52,221 nt of DNA from Bordetella parapertussis (GCA_945864585.1 CAMBCF010000021.1:1-52221); one strand, 5' to 3'; numbered from the stretch's first letter, positions 1-9,117 are shown. The notes: generated by a model not told the origin, from the letters alone. Program-made: numbers and translations.

Positions 1-66
1 AACTTAAAGTCGCCATTATTGGCGACGCTTTACAACCCGTCAAAGGGCTGTATATAATGTCAGCAT
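1..66 (-). other. Putative attI-like integron recombination site, cut by the window edge
   Basis: The region lies immediately 5' of an integron integrase, where attI is normally found. Read on the minus strand it ends in AGTT exactly at base 1, matching the start of the GTTRRRY core at which cassettes join; the RRRY half would lie outside the window. A GTCGCC tract lies just inside the core, as I recall for attI1. A perfect 7-bp inverted repeat (9-15 and 20-26, loop TTAT) sits next to the core. The position is seen; the function is inferred. Confidence 0.4.
29..63 (+). promoter_or_regulatory. intI promoter overlapped by a LexA (SOS) box
   Basis: A -35 TTTACA at 29-34 and a -10 TATAAT at 53-58 are separated by 18 bp and face the integrase gene. 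The -10 lies inside CTG-N10-CAG (48-63), reading CTGTATATAATGTCAG, a very good match to the proteobacterial LexA operator. Integron integrases are known to be SOS-controlled in this way, so repression by LexA and induction by DNA damage are expected. Confidence 0.8.
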
Positions 67-127
67 TCATGAAAAATACCCAATAAAATCAATTTGGTAG
101 TTAATTTTAGTACGTCCGAAATCAAAA

Positions 128-1123
128 ATGCAAACACCCTCAGTTTCCCAGCCGCCAAAAATGCTGGATCAACTCCGTCACCAGATTCGGCGGCTGCACT
201 ACAGCATACGTACTGAGGATGCCTATGTCTACTGGGTGCGTTTTTTCATCCGCTTTCACGGCCTGCGCCATCCGCGCGAGATGGGCGCGTCGGAAGTCGA
301 GGTGTTTTTGACGCACCTGGCGGTTGAGCGCAAGGTTTCCGCGTCAACGCAGAATCAGGCGCTATCGGCGATTCTGTTTTTGTATCGTGAGCTTTTGAAG
401 ATCGAATTACCGTGGCTGGATAACGTGGTTAAGGCCAAACGGCCCCAGCGCATGCCGGTGGTGTTGACGCGGGAAGAGGTGCAGGCGGTACTCTCCCATC
501 TGGACGGTACGTCCGGCTTGATTTTACGGCTGGCTTACGGCACCGGCATGCGCATACTTGAAACCGCGCGACTGCGCATTAAGGACATCGACTTTGCACG
601 CCATGAGGTGATGGTTCGTGATGGTAAAGGTTTTAAAGATCGCGTAACGATGTTGCCGGAATCGTTGTCTTTGCCGCTGCGAGAGCATCTGGTGCGGGTG
701 CGCGCACTGCACGCGCGTGACATCGAAGCGGGTTTTGGTCGCGTCTATTTACCCTATGCGCTCGAGCGCAAGTATCCGTCTGCTGCGAGTGATTGGGTGT
801 GGCAATATGTTTTCCCATCGCAGCGGCGCAGCATAGACCCGCGCAGTGGCAAAGAAGGGCGTCATCACTCTGATCCGCAGGCGTTGCAGCGACACATGCG
901 CCAAGCAGTGCGCGACAGCGGCATCACCAAGCTCGCCACGCCGCACACGCTGCGTCACAGCTTCGCCACGCATTTGCTGGCGAGTGGCTACGACATACGC
1001 ACGGTGCAGGAACTGCTCGGCCACTCGGATGTGAAGACCACGATGATTTATACGCACGTACTCAACAAAGGGGGCCGTGGTGTAGTCAGCCCGCTCGACG
1101 CGTGCGCGCAGCGACCGGCCTAA
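128..1123 (+). CDS. intI: Integron integrase (IntI-type tyrosine recombinase)
   Basis: 331-residue tyrosine recombinase that would insert and excise gene cassettes by attI x attC recombination. An N-terminal SAM-like core-binding domain (about residues 10-95) is followed by the catalytic domain with R142, H273, R276, H299 and Y308. The extra IntI-specific patch that separates integron integrases from XerC/D is present at about residues 211-247 (ALERKYP, then DPRSG and RHH). The C-terminal motif TTMIYTHV is typical of the family, and the length is normal (about 320-340). Transcription runs away from base 1, so cassettes would lie to the left of the window. The gene looks intact; whether it is active is not known. 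Confidence 0.95.
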   Translation: MQTPSVSQPPKMLDQLRHQIRRLHYSIRTEDAYVYWVRFFIRFHGLRHPREMGASEVEVFLTHLAVERKVSASTQNQALSAILFLYRELLKIELPWLDNVVKAKRPQRMPVVLTREEVQAVLSHLDGTSGLILRLAYGTGMRILETARLRIKDIDFARHEVMVRDGKGFKDRVTMLPESLSLPLREHLVRVRALHARDIEAGFGRVYLPYALERKYPSAASDWVWQYVFPSQRRSIDPRSGKEGRHHSDPQALQRHMRQAVRDSGITKLATPHTLRHSFATHLLASGYDIRTVQELLGHSDVKTTMIYTHVLNKGGRGVVSPLDACAQRPA

Positions 1124-1243
1124 TCGGGGGAATGGTCCTGTCTATCGCATTTCTCGACAATGGGCGTCGCAAACGCAGCCCAGCCTACCACTGCTTATTA
1201 CAGCATACCAATTACAATTATTCAATAAAAACAAATACTTATA

Positions 1244-1627
1244 TCACTGCGCCCGTATCCCCGCGTCACGCACCACTTTGCTCCAGCGCTCGATTTCAGT
1301 GCGTATGTAGCGCGCGAAATCTTCAGGCGTCGATAGCGCAATTTCGAGGCCTCGCGAGAGGAACTGATCTTTCATTGCGGGTTCAGCGACCACAGCATGC
1401 ACATCCCGATTGACTCGCAGCACCAGCGCGCGTGGCGTGCCGGTGGGCGCGAGGAGGCCGACCGAGGCGATGGCCTCAAACGTTGTCAGGCCGGACAACG
1501 CCCGATTCCGCCACCGTCGGCAGTTCAGGCAGGGCAGTGGCGCGTTTGGTGTTGGTGACCGCGTCGGAGGAATGGCTGCGGTCGCTGTATCTCTTGCACT
1601 TTGGGCTGAGCTTGAGTAGCCCGGCAC
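1244..1627 (-). pseudogene. Truncated, frameshifted 3' copy of the neighbouring Bug gene
   Basis: The last roughly 80 codons encode a Bug-family C-terminus nearly identical to that of the intact gene at 2290-3255 (FARYIRTEIERWSKVVRDAGI in both). Upstream, the reading frame shifts near 1495: the ATALPELPTVAESG segment of the intact gene can still be read here in another frame. Similarity to the intact copy stops near 1567, so about two thirds of the gene is missing. The downstream flank (AAAAACAAATACTT) is shared with the intact copy, so the duplication includes the intergenic bases. It lacks a signal peptide and both N-terminal binding motifs, so it should be non-functional. Confidence 0.85.
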
Positions 1628-1651
1628 AACGTCACTTGCACAACCCTCACT

Positions 1652-1824
1652 TCAAATTTCCCAATCTTCGGTTGTCAAACCCGGCACACGGGCGAATTCG
1701 GCGGTGTTATGCGTCACTACGTTGAGGCCGCGCGTCAACGCAATGGCGGCAATCTGCAAATCGTATGGGCCGATGGGCGCGAGTTGATCAGCGCGATCCA
1801 GACGTTGGTATCCGGCAGCCACAT
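1652..1824 (-). pseudogene. PIN-domain toxin (VapC) remnant with internal deletion
   Basis: The gene starts with an ATG overlapping the stop of the upstream antitoxin-like gene (TGATG). It encodes the PIN N-terminus MWLPDTNVWIALIN with the first catalytic Asp, and then the frame is lost. In another frame the typical VapC C-terminus follows (PIGPYDLQIAAIAL, then VVTHNTAEFARVPGL, ending DWEI). About 57 codon equivalents remain of the usual 130-145, so the centre with the second and third acidic residues is deleted. The toxin should be dead. Confidence 0.8.
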
Positions 1825-2051
1825 CAGTCAAGCGCGGTGCGCGGCGTGATCGTGCCTTGCTCCGCGCGTGTCAACGGCTCGCCGCTCCAGCCGCCCGCGA
1901 TCTGTGAAAAAAAACCCGCAGGCCAAGCGGCGGCGGCGTCCTCAGTTTCGATCCGTACCGTTACGCGCGCAGCGCGCGGTGCAGGCAGGCGGTCGCGCCA
2001 GGCGTCAGGCAATTCAGCCACGTTCACATGCTTAATGATGACTGCACTCAT
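1824..2051 (-). CDS. VapB-type antitoxin partner of the decayed toxin
   Basis: 75-residue protein starting MSAVIIKHVNVAELPDAW. The start at 2051 is chosen because AGGAG lies a few bases upstream (AGGAGCTTGGC-ATG). The small size, the position directly upstream of a PIN gene and the TGATG stop/start overlap identify it as the antitoxin of the pair. I do not see a classical AbrB or ribbon-helix-helix pattern; the N-terminal half recalls Phd/YefM-like antitoxins, but weakly. The open reading frame is intact although its toxin is not. Confidence 0.6.
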   Translation of the reverse strand: MSAVIIKHVNVAELPDAWRDRLPAPRAARVTVRIETEDAAAAWPAGFFSQIAGGWSGEPLTRAEQGTITPRTALD

Positions 2052-2289
2052 GCCAAGCTCCTGGCCCGCCATTAAAGTGCGGCGGACAACGGCAGCATTA
2101 TCCCTTACGCCGTCCTAACCGGATAGATGTTGTTGGGCTGAGCTTGCGATGCGCAACAAAACTGCTCCTTGAAACGTGGTGTTGACGGCGAGTCGCAAAG
2201 ATTACGCTGTTGGGCTTCGCAGGCTCAGCCCATACGTATGTTTTGTCGTGAGCATACATTAAATTAATGAACAAAAACAAATACTTACA

Positions 2290-3255
2290 TCATTGAATGC
2301 GAATACCCGCATCGCGCACCACCTTACTCCAGCGCTCGATTTCCGTGCGTATATAGCGCGCGAATTCCTCGGGCGTAGATAGCGTAATTTCAAGGCCGCG
2401 TGAAATGAACTGTTCTTTCATCGCGGGCGCAGCGACTACCGCATGCACGTCCTGATTGACGCGCATCACCAGCGCGCGTGGCGTGCCGGTGGGCGCGAGT
2501 ATGCCGACCGACGCGATCGCTTCAAAGCCGGCAAGACCGGATTCCGCCACCGTGGGCAGTTCAGGCAGAGCGGTAGCGCGCCTAGCGCTGGTAACGGCGA
2601 TACCTCTTACCTTGCCGCCTTGCACTTGCGGCAACGCCACCGATAGATTGGAAAAAGTGAGTTGCACTTCGCCGCCCATTACCGCGGCCAGCGCGGGGCC
2701 GCCGCCCTTGTACGGCACGTGCAGCATGGCGATGCCGGCGGCGCTGTTGAACATTTCAGCGATAAGGTGCGAGGTGCTGCCGTTGCCAAAGGTTGAATAA
2801 TTCAGCCGCCGCGCCTGCGCATTCGCTTTGGCGTATTTGATGAATTCCTGCACTGTGTTCGCCGGCACGGAAGGATGTGTCACCAGAATATTCGGCGCGG
2901 TGACGATCAGGGTGATGGGCGCGAAATCACGACGCGGATCAAAGCTGAGTTTGGGGTCCAGTGCGACATTGGTGCAGTAGGTGCTGGTGGAGCCGATGGT
3001 GAGCGTGTAACCATCAGGGTTCGCCCTCGCGCCGACTTCGGTGCCGATATTGCCGCCCGCGCCTGCGCGGTTGTCGATCACCACCGGCTTGGCCCAGCGT
3101 TCAGACAGTTTTTGCGCCACCAGGCGCGCCACGATGTCGTTGGCGCCGCCGGGCGGGAATGGCACCATCATGCGCACGGCACGTTCGGGGTATGCGGCGC
3201 CGTGGGCGCAGGCGCAGGGGATCGCGGCGAGCAGCAGCGGTAGGCTCAGTTTCAT
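2290..3255 (-). CDS. Bug/TctC-family periplasmic solute-binding protein
   Basis: 321 residues. Bug proteins are periplasmic receptors of tripartite tricarboxylate-type transport and bind small carboxylates. The signal peptide covers about residues 1-19 (MKLSLPLLLAAIPCACAHGA). Family motifs follow in order: VPFPPGGANDIVAR (about 31-44), VIDNRAGAGGNIG (about 58-70), PDGYTL, and VPYKGGGPAL in the second lobe. The C-terminus ends RDAGIRIQ. It lies downstream of emrAB but no cognate permease genes are near. Its 3' third is duplicated at 1244-1627. The ligand cannot be told from sequence. Confidence 0.93.
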   Translation of the reverse strand: MKLSLPLLLAAIPCACAHGAAYPERAVRMMVPFPPGGANDIVARLVAQKLSERWAKPVVIDNRAGAGGNIGTEVGARANPDGYTLTIGSTSTYCTNVALDPKLSFDPRRDFAPITLIVTAPNILVTHPSVPANTVQEFIKYAKANAQARRLNYSTFGNGSTSHLIAEMFNSAAGIAMLHVPYKGGGPALAAVMGGEVQLTFSNLSVALPQVQGGKVRGIAVTSARRATALPELPTVAESGLAGFEAIASVGILAPTGTPRALVMRVNQDVHAVVAAPAMKEQFISRGLEITLSTPEEFARYIRTEIERWSKVVRDAGIRIQ

Positions 3256-3272
3256 GCGGGTTATAAAGATTC

Positions 3273-3306
3273 AGGACTCAGGACTCAGGACTTAGTCCTC
3301 AGTCCT
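3273..3306. repeat. Short AGGACTC tandem repeat forming a palindrome
   Basis: Two AGGACTC units plus AGGACT run from 3273 and are followed at once by their near-inverse AGTCCTCAGTCCT. Arms 3280-3292 and 3294-3306 match at 12 of 13 positions with one base between them. The palindrome overlaps the emrB-like stop codon and may act as a transcript end for that gene, though no T-run follows. Confidence 0.6.
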
Positions 3307-4873
3307 AAAGTCTTAAGGGCCGATGCCGCCCCATGAGCCACGCCGGGATCAGCGCAAAGGTGAAAATCAAGGCCACCACCAGGAAGCTGTCGCGAAACCC
3401 CATCGTATAGGCTTGAGCGTAAATGACTCTGCCGAGGTAATGCAGCGCGCCGGCTGACTGCAAATCGTCGGGCACGCCCGCTTGCGCAAGCAGCGCCTGA
3501 ATAGAGCGCAGCAACTCGGCGGTGACGCTGTTGGCCGGCGTCTGTGTCGCGGTGAGTGTGTCGCTGTGAAAAAATGTGCGCCGGTCGAGTGTGACCGACA
3601 GCAGGTTGACGCCAAAAGCGCCGCCGAGCTGTCGTGCGAAATTGATCATGCCCGCGCCCTGACTCAAATGTTCGGGCCGCAGCGCGCGCAGCGCTGCGAC
3701 ATTCAGCGACGGTTTCATTATCGCCAGACCGATGCGGGAAAAGACCACCGCCCAAGCCATGCTCCAGAAGGACATATTCGAGTCCACGCGCGCCAGCCAG
3801 AACGACGAAATGCCGAAACACAGCAACCCGGCAATGACCATGTTGCGCGCGGAGACGCGGTCGCTCATATAGCCCGCGATCGGCATGACCAGGCCCATGA
3901 TGATGCCGGCAGGCATCAGCAGCAGACCTGAGGACAGCGGCGTAAAATGTTGCACCGTCTGCACATACAGCGGCACCAAGTAGGTGGAGCCGAACAAACC
4001 TATGCCGAAAATGCACGCCACTGCAGCAGAGGCGGAAAACGACACGTTACTGAAGACGCGCAGATTCACCAGCGGATGATCGATGCGCAGTTCCCACCAC
4101 AAAAAGGCCGCGCCGCCTGCCAGTGCGATGCCGATCAGCGTCAGCACAAAGCCCGATTGCCACCCTTCACGCTGGCCGTTCGACAACCCCGTGAGCAGAC
4201 ACGCCAGTGGAACCGCCACCAGCACAAACCCCACCCAGTCAAAGCGCTGGCGCGGGCCGGTTTCTTCGCGCTCCGGCAGGAACACGCTGCCCATCATGAT
4301 CGAGGCGATGCAAATGGGCATGGCGACATAGAAAATGTAGCGCCAGTTGAAATGCTCGATGATTACGCCGCCGAGCGAGGGACCCAGTGCCGGCCCCAGC
4401 AGCACGCTCATGCCGAAAAACCCCATCGCCATGCCGCGTTGATCCGCCGGGAAGACGCGAAAAATGGTGTACATCGCGAACGGTTGCAGCATACCGGCAA
4501 TCGAGCCCTGCACGATGCGGCTCAGGATCAGCACCGAGTCGTTAGGCGCCAGGCCCGCCACCGCCAGTGCGCCGACAAACACGCTGAGTGCAACGATAAA
4601 CGTTTTGCGCTGGCCGAAACTGTGTATCAGCCAGGCGTTGACCAGCATGCCGATGGTCATGGCGGCAAGCGCGCCGGTGGATAGCCACTGGACGCGATCC
4701 TGTCCAATGCCGAAAGCACCCATGATGTCGGGTAGTGCGACATTGACTATGGTGGTGGTGATCATGGCCGAGATCGTGCCCATCATCACCGTGATGGTCG
4801 CCAGCCAGCGGTAGCGCGCCCCGTAGCGCGCGAACAGATCGTCAGTCGTTTCCGGTCGCAATATAGACCTCAA
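3305..4873 (-). CDS. emrB: EmrB/QacA-type MFS drug exporter (DHA2 family, 14 TM)
   Basis: 522-residue inner-membrane proton antiporter. The first helix motif (NVALPDIMGAFGI) and the antiporter signature GPALGPSLGGVIIEHFNWR (about residues 157-175) are typical of DHA2 pumps, as is the length. It begins 32 nt before the end of the membrane-fusion gene at 4842, so the two should be translationally coupled. Together with an outer-membrane channel (not in the window) it would export hydrophobic compounds. A short palindrome overlaps its stop codon. The substrate is unknown. Confidence 0.92.
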   Translation of the reverse strand: MRSILRPETTDDLFARYGARYRWLATITVMMGTISAMITTTIVNVALPDIMGAFGIGQDRVQWLSTGALAAMTIGMLVNAWLIHSFGQRKTFIVALSVFVGALAVAGLAPNDSVLILSRIVQGSIAGMLQPFAMYTIFRVFPADQRGMAMGFFGMSVLLGPALGPSLGGVIIEHFNWRYIFYVAMPICIASIMMGSVFLPEREETGPRQRFDWVGFVLVAVPLACLLTGLSNGQREGWQSGFVLTLIGIALAGGAAFLWWELRIDHPLVNLRVFSNVSFSASAAVACIFGIGLFGSTYLVPLYVQTVQHFTPLSSGLLLMPAGIIMGLVMPIAGYMSDRVSARNMVIAGLLCFGISSFWLARVDSNMSFWSMAWAVVFSRIGLAIMKPSLNVAALRALRPEHLSQGAGMINFARQLGGAFGVNLLSVTLDRRTFFHSDTLTATQTPANSVTAELLRSIQALLAQAGVPDDLQSAGALHYLGRVIYAQAYTMGFRDSFLVVALIFTFALIPAWLMGRHRPLRL

Positions 4874-5966
4874 CCATCATGCCGGGGCGCAAGCGCGCGT
4901 CTTTGTCAAGCAGCTTCACGCGCAGCGGCAAGCGTTGCGTAATTTTGGTGAAGTTACCGCTCGGGTTCGGATCCGGCAGCAGCGCGAAGCGGTTGGTGGC
5001 CGCTTGCCCGATGCGAAACACCTCGCCTTTGAATATCTTGCCGGGATAGGCATCGACGTGAATATCGGCTTTCATACCGGGTTTTAGGCGGCCGACATCG
5101 GTTTCCTTGATATTGGCTTCGACCCAGATTTCATGCGGATCATGAAACATCATGATGCGCTGGCCGGCGGCCACATGCTCACCCTTGCGCACAAATGTCA
5201 TCACCACCTTGCCGTTCGCCGGTGCGTTGATGGTGCGGTCGGCGATGTCGATTTCGCGGCGTTTGATTTCGGCGCGCATCTCTTCGGCCTGCCGCGCGAG
5301 CACCAGCAATTGCTGGCCGATCACATTGACCTGGCGCCGGCTGCCGCCTGCCGAGGACAGTGTGCCACGCACCGCGGCTACTTCGGACACCGCCTTGCGC
5401 TGGCGTTCCTGCGCTTGCGCAAACGCCGTGCGTGCGTACTCCAGCTCCTGACCTGAAACGAATTTTTCCAGTTTCTGCATGCGTTTGTAGTCGTCCGCAG
5501 CCTGCTTCAATTGGGCGTCCACTGAAGCGACCTCGGCCTCGGCGGCGGCGAGACGGCTGGTTTCGCTCTGAAAACGTCCCAGCGTTTCCTGATCCACCTG
5601 ACCGGTCTGCGCGCGCATCACTGCCATCTGCCCTTCGATGGCCTGCAGCTTGGAGACCAGCACCTCACGCTGCAATGCCGAATCGCGCTCATCGACACGC
5701 ACCAGCAACTGGCCTTTTTTGAGCTCGTCGCCTTCAATCACCGGCAGATCAGTGATCCATCCCGATACGCGGCTCGATATCGTGACGACTTCACCGTCGA
5801 TGCGCGCATCGTCGATGTACACATGCGTTGCGCGTTGATAGATCCAGTGGCCGCCCCAGGCCAGCAACGCCAGCGCTGCGGCGATCAGCACCCAGGTCTT
5901 GAGCCTGGAATGCTGCGGCTTCGCGGTGTCGCTGCTGATACTGATTTCGGGTCGAACCGTGGCCAT
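4842..5966 (-). CDS. emrA: EmrA/HlyD-type membrane fusion protein
   Basis: 374-residue periplasmic adaptor for the MFS pump encoded next. There is one N-terminal TM segment (about residues 25-43, WVLIAAALALLAWGGHWIY), then a biotinyl-lipoyl-like half (VTISSRVSGWI, about 64-74), a long coiled-coil hairpin rich in Gln/Glu/Ala (about 100-215), the second lipoyl half (INAPANGKVV) and a beta-barrel domain (LKPGMKADIHVDAYPG). It is the first gene of the pair and overlaps the pump gene. Confidence 0.9.
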   Translation of the reverse strand: MATVRPEISISSDTAKPQHSRLKTWVLIAAALALLAWGGHWIYQRATHVYIDDARIDGEVVTISSRVSGWITDLPVIEGDELKKGQLLVRVDERDSALQREVLVSKLQAIEGQMAVMRAQTGQVDQETLGRFQSETSRLAAAEAEVASVDAQLKQAADDYKRMQKLEKFVSGQELEYARTAFAQAQERQRKAVSEVAAVRGTLSSAGGSRRQVNVIGQQLLVLARQAEEMRAEIKRREIDIADRTINAPANGKVVMTFVRKGEHVAAGQRIMMFHDPHEIWVEANIKETDVGRLKPGMKADIHVDAYPGKIFKGEVFRIGQAATNRFALLPDPNPSGNFTKITQRLPLRVKLLDKDARLRPGMMVEVYIATGND

Positions 5967-6070
5967 GGAAGCGTTATTCGCCGGTTAAGAAATTTGATCT
6001 TGCATTCCGCAGTGCGGGCGCAAGAAGATGTGCCATTATCCTGCCACAGGTTTCATTAGCGCAAGCCGGT

Positions 6071-6468
6071 TTGTGGAGAAGTTTTCGCCATGTGGATTGT
6101 CGCTGTTGCGTGATCTGCCGGATGCTGCTTGAGCAATGCCGCAGTCGGCACTGTAAACCAGTTGACCTGCCGGACATCATCGAGAATGTGCTGAAGTGCA
6201 AACACGGGAAAGACGGCCATGGCGAAAAACGCTACGACGCGTTTGTTTCGCTTAACTCCACCGATCCGGCGCTGATTGAAGCGCGCGAAATAATCGACAT
6301 TCCCGTGCTTTGATCGTCGATGGCTTGGCGATGCTGATAAAAATGGCGGAGACCGCGGTAAAGCTGCAAAAAATTATGGGCACAGTGGTCAGCCGGAAAA
6401 TGCTCTACCAGATGCCGGGGCCGGAGGTGCGTGAGAAGGCCAGGTTGGATTACGGGATTGATATTTGA
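6071..6468 (+). pseudogene. Asp/Glu (hydantoin-type) racemase remnant
   Basis: Two fragments in different frames resemble the racemase family. The first ends YDAFVSLNSTDPALIEAREIIDIPVL, split here as YDAFV, DPALIEAREI and DIPVL, then a stop near 6313. The second, in the next frame, reads IVDGLAMLIKMAETAVKL and runs to a stop at 6468. In intact relatives the DIPVxG strand and the VDG helix are separated by about 80 residues with a catalytic Cys; here they are joined directly, so the middle is deleted. The N-terminal catalytic Cys region is also not recognisable. Confidence 0.55.
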
Positions 6469-6536
6469 TAGAGTCGTGCGTACCGCAGATTTGTCTTCGG
6501 GAAGAAATAACGCACGTTAAATTACTACTGCCCGTC

Positions 6537-6556
6537 ATACCAGAGAAAGCTGGTAT
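6537..6556. repeat. Perfect 7-bp inverted repeat upstream of a Bug gene
   Basis: ATACCAG (6537-6543) and CTGGTAT (6550-6556) are separated by AGAAAG. The flanks (CGTCAT before, CCAG after) recall the common proteobacterial GTCATTCCCGC...GCGGGAATCCAG element, so this may be a decayed copy. It could also be an operator, because it lies about 70 bp before the gene. Confidence 0.5.
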
Positions 6557-6623
6557 CCAGGTGGTAACGCGATCCGAAGGATCATGACAGACTTAACCAA
6601 CGGCTCTTTCAAATGGAAGCATC

Positions 6624-7595
6624 TTGACACTACTCTGCAAAATGCTGTGCCTCCCCGCTCTGACGCTTGCCGCGAGCGTCGCTGCCGCGCAGCCGTTTCC
6701 CAGCAAACCGGTACGTCTGATCGTCGGTTCACCACCCGGCGGCGGTAACGACATTGTTGCTCGTATTCTTGCGGCCAAACTAACCGAGAATCTTGGGCAG
6801 CAGGTGATCGTCGATAATCGTGGTGGCGCCAACGGTATTATCGGCATGGAGCTCGCTGCGCGGGCGGCGCCCGATGGGCATACCTTATACATGGGCACGA
6901 CGGGTCATCTCAGTGTCAATGCAGTGTTTTATCCCAAGTTGCCGTTCAACGTCGACCGCGATTTTGTGCCGCTTACCCAAGTGGTGTCGCTGTCGTTTCT
7001 GCTTTACCTGCATCCGTCCGTGCCGGCCAAAACACTGGGCGAGTTGGTCGCGCACGCCAAGGAGCATCCCGGTAAACTGACATGGTCTTCCTCGGGCGAT
7101 GGCGGTTTGCCGCAATTCGCGGGTGAGATGCTGAAACTTGCCGCACGCATCGATACGCGGCGTATACCTTATAAAGGCAGCTCGCCGGCATTTAATGATC
7201 TGCTGGCGGGCCAGGTTCAATATTGCATTGAGGCGGTGCCCATAGGGCTGCAGCATGTGCGTAGCGGCCGCTTGCTGGCGCTGGCGACCACTGGCGGCCA
7301 GCGCCTGCCCTTTTTGCCGGAGGTGCCTGCGCTCAGGGAAACCTACCCGGGACTTGAAGTGCAAAATTGGTACGGCATGATGCTGCCGGCGGGCACGCCC
7401 GTGGAGCGGGTTAACCGCTGGCACGGCGAGATTCTCAAGGTGATGAACGTGCCTGAAATCCGCGCCAGGCTGATTGCTCAAGGCACTGATCCGGTGGGCA
7501 GCACGCCGGCGCAGTTTGCGGCTTTTCGCAAGGCTGAAGAGAGTAAATGGGCGCGCGTGATTAAAGAAGCGAACATTCGCCCGTCGTCGTCTTAG
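6624..7595 (+). CDS. Bug-family periplasmic solute-binding protein
   Basis: 323 residues if translation begins at TTG 6624, which follows GGAAG by 5 nt; an in-frame ATG at 6642 is the alternative, and both keep a signal peptide ending near VAAAQ. Motifs: VGSPPGGGNDIVAR, VIVDNRGGANGIIG, PDGHTLYMG and IPYKGSSPAF. The C-terminus ends in a Ser run instead of the usual charged tail. It precedes a histidinol-dehydrogenase-family gene and an SDR on the same strand, so it probably captures their substrate. Confidence 0.92.
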   Translation: MTLLCKMLCLPALTLAASVAAAQPFPSKPVRLIVGSPPGGGNDIVARILAAKLTENLGQQVIVDNRGGANGIIGMELAARAAPDGHTLYMGTTGHLSVNAVFYPKLPFNVDRDFVPLTQVVSLSFLLYLHPSVPAKTLGELVAHAKEHPGKLTWSSSGDGGLPQFAGEMLKLAARIDTRRIPYKGSSPAFNDLLAGQVQYCIEAVPIGLQHVRSGRLLALATTGGQRLPFLPEVPALRETYPGLEVQNWYGMMLPAGTPVERVNRWHGEILKVMNVPEIRARLIAQGTDPVGSTPAQFAAFRKAEESKWARVIKEANIRPSSS

Positions 7596-7693
7596 CGGCA
7601 GCAATGGCATCGCTGCGGCCACGGTATTCGATTCGCGTATCATCTCTGCTTGTTCTCTGTGGCTAATAACTTGTTCCAGGATTAAGGAATCTC

Positions 7694-8992
7694 ATGGCTC
7701 AATTTCTGAAAAAGCGCATTTCGCAAGATGTCACCGACGCTCTCGATTTGAAAGTTCGGCAGACGGTTGAATCGATACTGGCCGATGTCAAAACGCGTGG
7801 CGATGACGCGGTGCGTGAATTGTCACAACAGTTCGATAAATGGTCTCCGGCGAGTTTCAAGCTGTCGCCAAGTGAACTTGCCACCATCATGAAGCAGGTG
7901 CCGGAGAGTACACTGGACGACATCCGGTTTGCGCAGGCGCAAATACGCATGTTTGCCGAACACCAGCGCGCCGCGCTGAAAGATATCGAAGTCGAAACGC
8001 TGCCCGGTGTGAAGCTGGGACACAAAAACATACCCGTCGATAGCGTCGGCTGTTATGTGCCCGGCGGGCGCTATCCGATGGTTGCCTCCGCCCACATGAG
8101 CATCGTTACCGCGCGTGCCGCCGGCGTGCGCCGCGTGATCGCCTGCACGCCGCCCAATCAGGGCGCGCCGAACGCCGAGACCATCGCCGCAATGGTGCTG
8201 GCGGGCGCGGATGATATTTATGTGATGGGTGGCGTGCAGGCGATAGCCGCGATGGGCATCGGCACGCAGTCGATTGCGCCGGTGGATATGCTGGTGGGGC
8301 CGGGCAACGCGTATGTGGCCGAAGCCAAGCGCCAGATGTTCGGGCGCGTGGGCATCGATCTGCTGGCGGGGCCCACCGAAATTCTGGTGATTGCCGATGA
8401 CACCGCGGATGTGGAAATGATCGCCACCGATTTGCTCGGGCAGGCCGAGCACGGTCCGACCAGTCCGGCGATATTGATTACCACCTCACGCTTACTGGCC
8501 GAAGCCCTGCCGGCTGAAATCGAACGCCAGTTGCAAGTGTTGCCCACCGCGGATGTGGCGAGCGTGGCGTGGCGCGACTATGGCGAGATCATCCTCGTCG
8601 ACTCCATCGATGAAGCGGTGCTGGAAGCCGACCGTCAGGCTGCCGAGCACGTCGAAGTACTCACGCGCGAGCCGCGCTATTTCCTCGAAAAAATGAAGAA
8701 CTACGGCGCGCTGTTTCTCGGCCCGCAAACCAATGTGTCGTACGGCGACAAGGTAATCGGCACCAATCACACACTGCCGACGATGGGCGCGGCGCGTTAT
8801 ACCGGCGGCTTGTGGGTGGGCAAGTTCCTCAAGACCTGCACCTATCAGGAAGTCAGCGAAGAGGCGAGCGTGGTCATCGGTGAGTATTGTTCGCGCTTGT
8901 GCGCGATCGAGCGCTTTTGGGGACACAAGGAGCAGGCGGATTTGCGGCTGCGGCGCTATGGCAGGCGCAAGGTGGGATTGGGCGTGAAGTAG
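7694..8992 (+). CDS. Histidinol-dehydrogenase-family NAD-dependent alcohol dehydrogenase (catabolic paralogue)
   Basis: 432 residues, RBS AAGGAATCTC before ATG. It shows the HisD fold signatures [40 protein letters not shown] and the catalytic Glu-His pair (AEHVEVL, about residue 320). Proteins of this family oxidise an alcohol through an aldehyde to a carboxylate with a bound zinc. The pattern is closer to the catabolic group that includes the sulfopropanediol dehydrogenase HpsN than to biosynthetic HisD, and no other his gene is near. It lies between a Bug gene and an SDR, which suggests use of an imported hydroxy-compound. The substrate is not known. Confidence 0.85.
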   Translation: MAQFLKKRISQDVTDALDLKVRQTVESILADVKTRGDDAVRELSQQFDKWSPASFKLSPSELATIMKQVPESTLDDIRFAQAQIRMFAEHQRAALKDIEVETLPGVKLGHKNIPVDSVGCYVPGGRYPMVASAHMSIVTARAAGVRRVIACTPPNQGAPNAETIAAMVLAGADDIYVMGGVQAIAAMGIGTQSIAPVDMLVGPGNAYVAEAKRQMFGRVGIDLLAGPTEILVIADDTADVEMIATDLLGQAEHGPTSPAILITTSRLLAEALPAEIERQLQVLPTADVASVAWRDYGEIILVDSIDEAVLEADRQAAEHVEVLTREPRYFLEKMKNYGALFLGPQTNVSYGDKVIGTNHTLPTMGAARYTGGLWVGKFLKTCTYQEVSEEASVVIGEYCSRLCAIERFWGHKEQADLRLRRYGRRKVGLGVK

Positions 8993-8997
8993 GATGC

Positions 8998-9067
8998 CGG
9001 TGAGCGCAGCGAACCGCATCGGTCATGGAGATTGCAAAGCGAACGTTGAGGTTCGCTGCGCTCACCG
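8998..9067. repeat. Perfect 18-bp inverted repeat after the HisD-family gene
   Basis: CGGTGAGCGCAGCGAACC (8998-9015) and its exact complement (9050-9067) are separated by 34 bp. The sequence belongs to the frequent GGTGAGCGCAGCGAACC type of intergenic repeat. It starts 5 nt after a stop codon and could stop or stabilise the transcript. Confidence 0.8.
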
Positions 9068-9117
9068 CCAACCTACGCGGGCTAATTTATAGAGATGACG
9101 CAGGTGATAACCCTGGC

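Noticed and set aside
7694-8992. Biosynthetic HisD
   Set aside because: No other his genes near; neighbours are a Bug receptor and an SDR, which points to catabolism.
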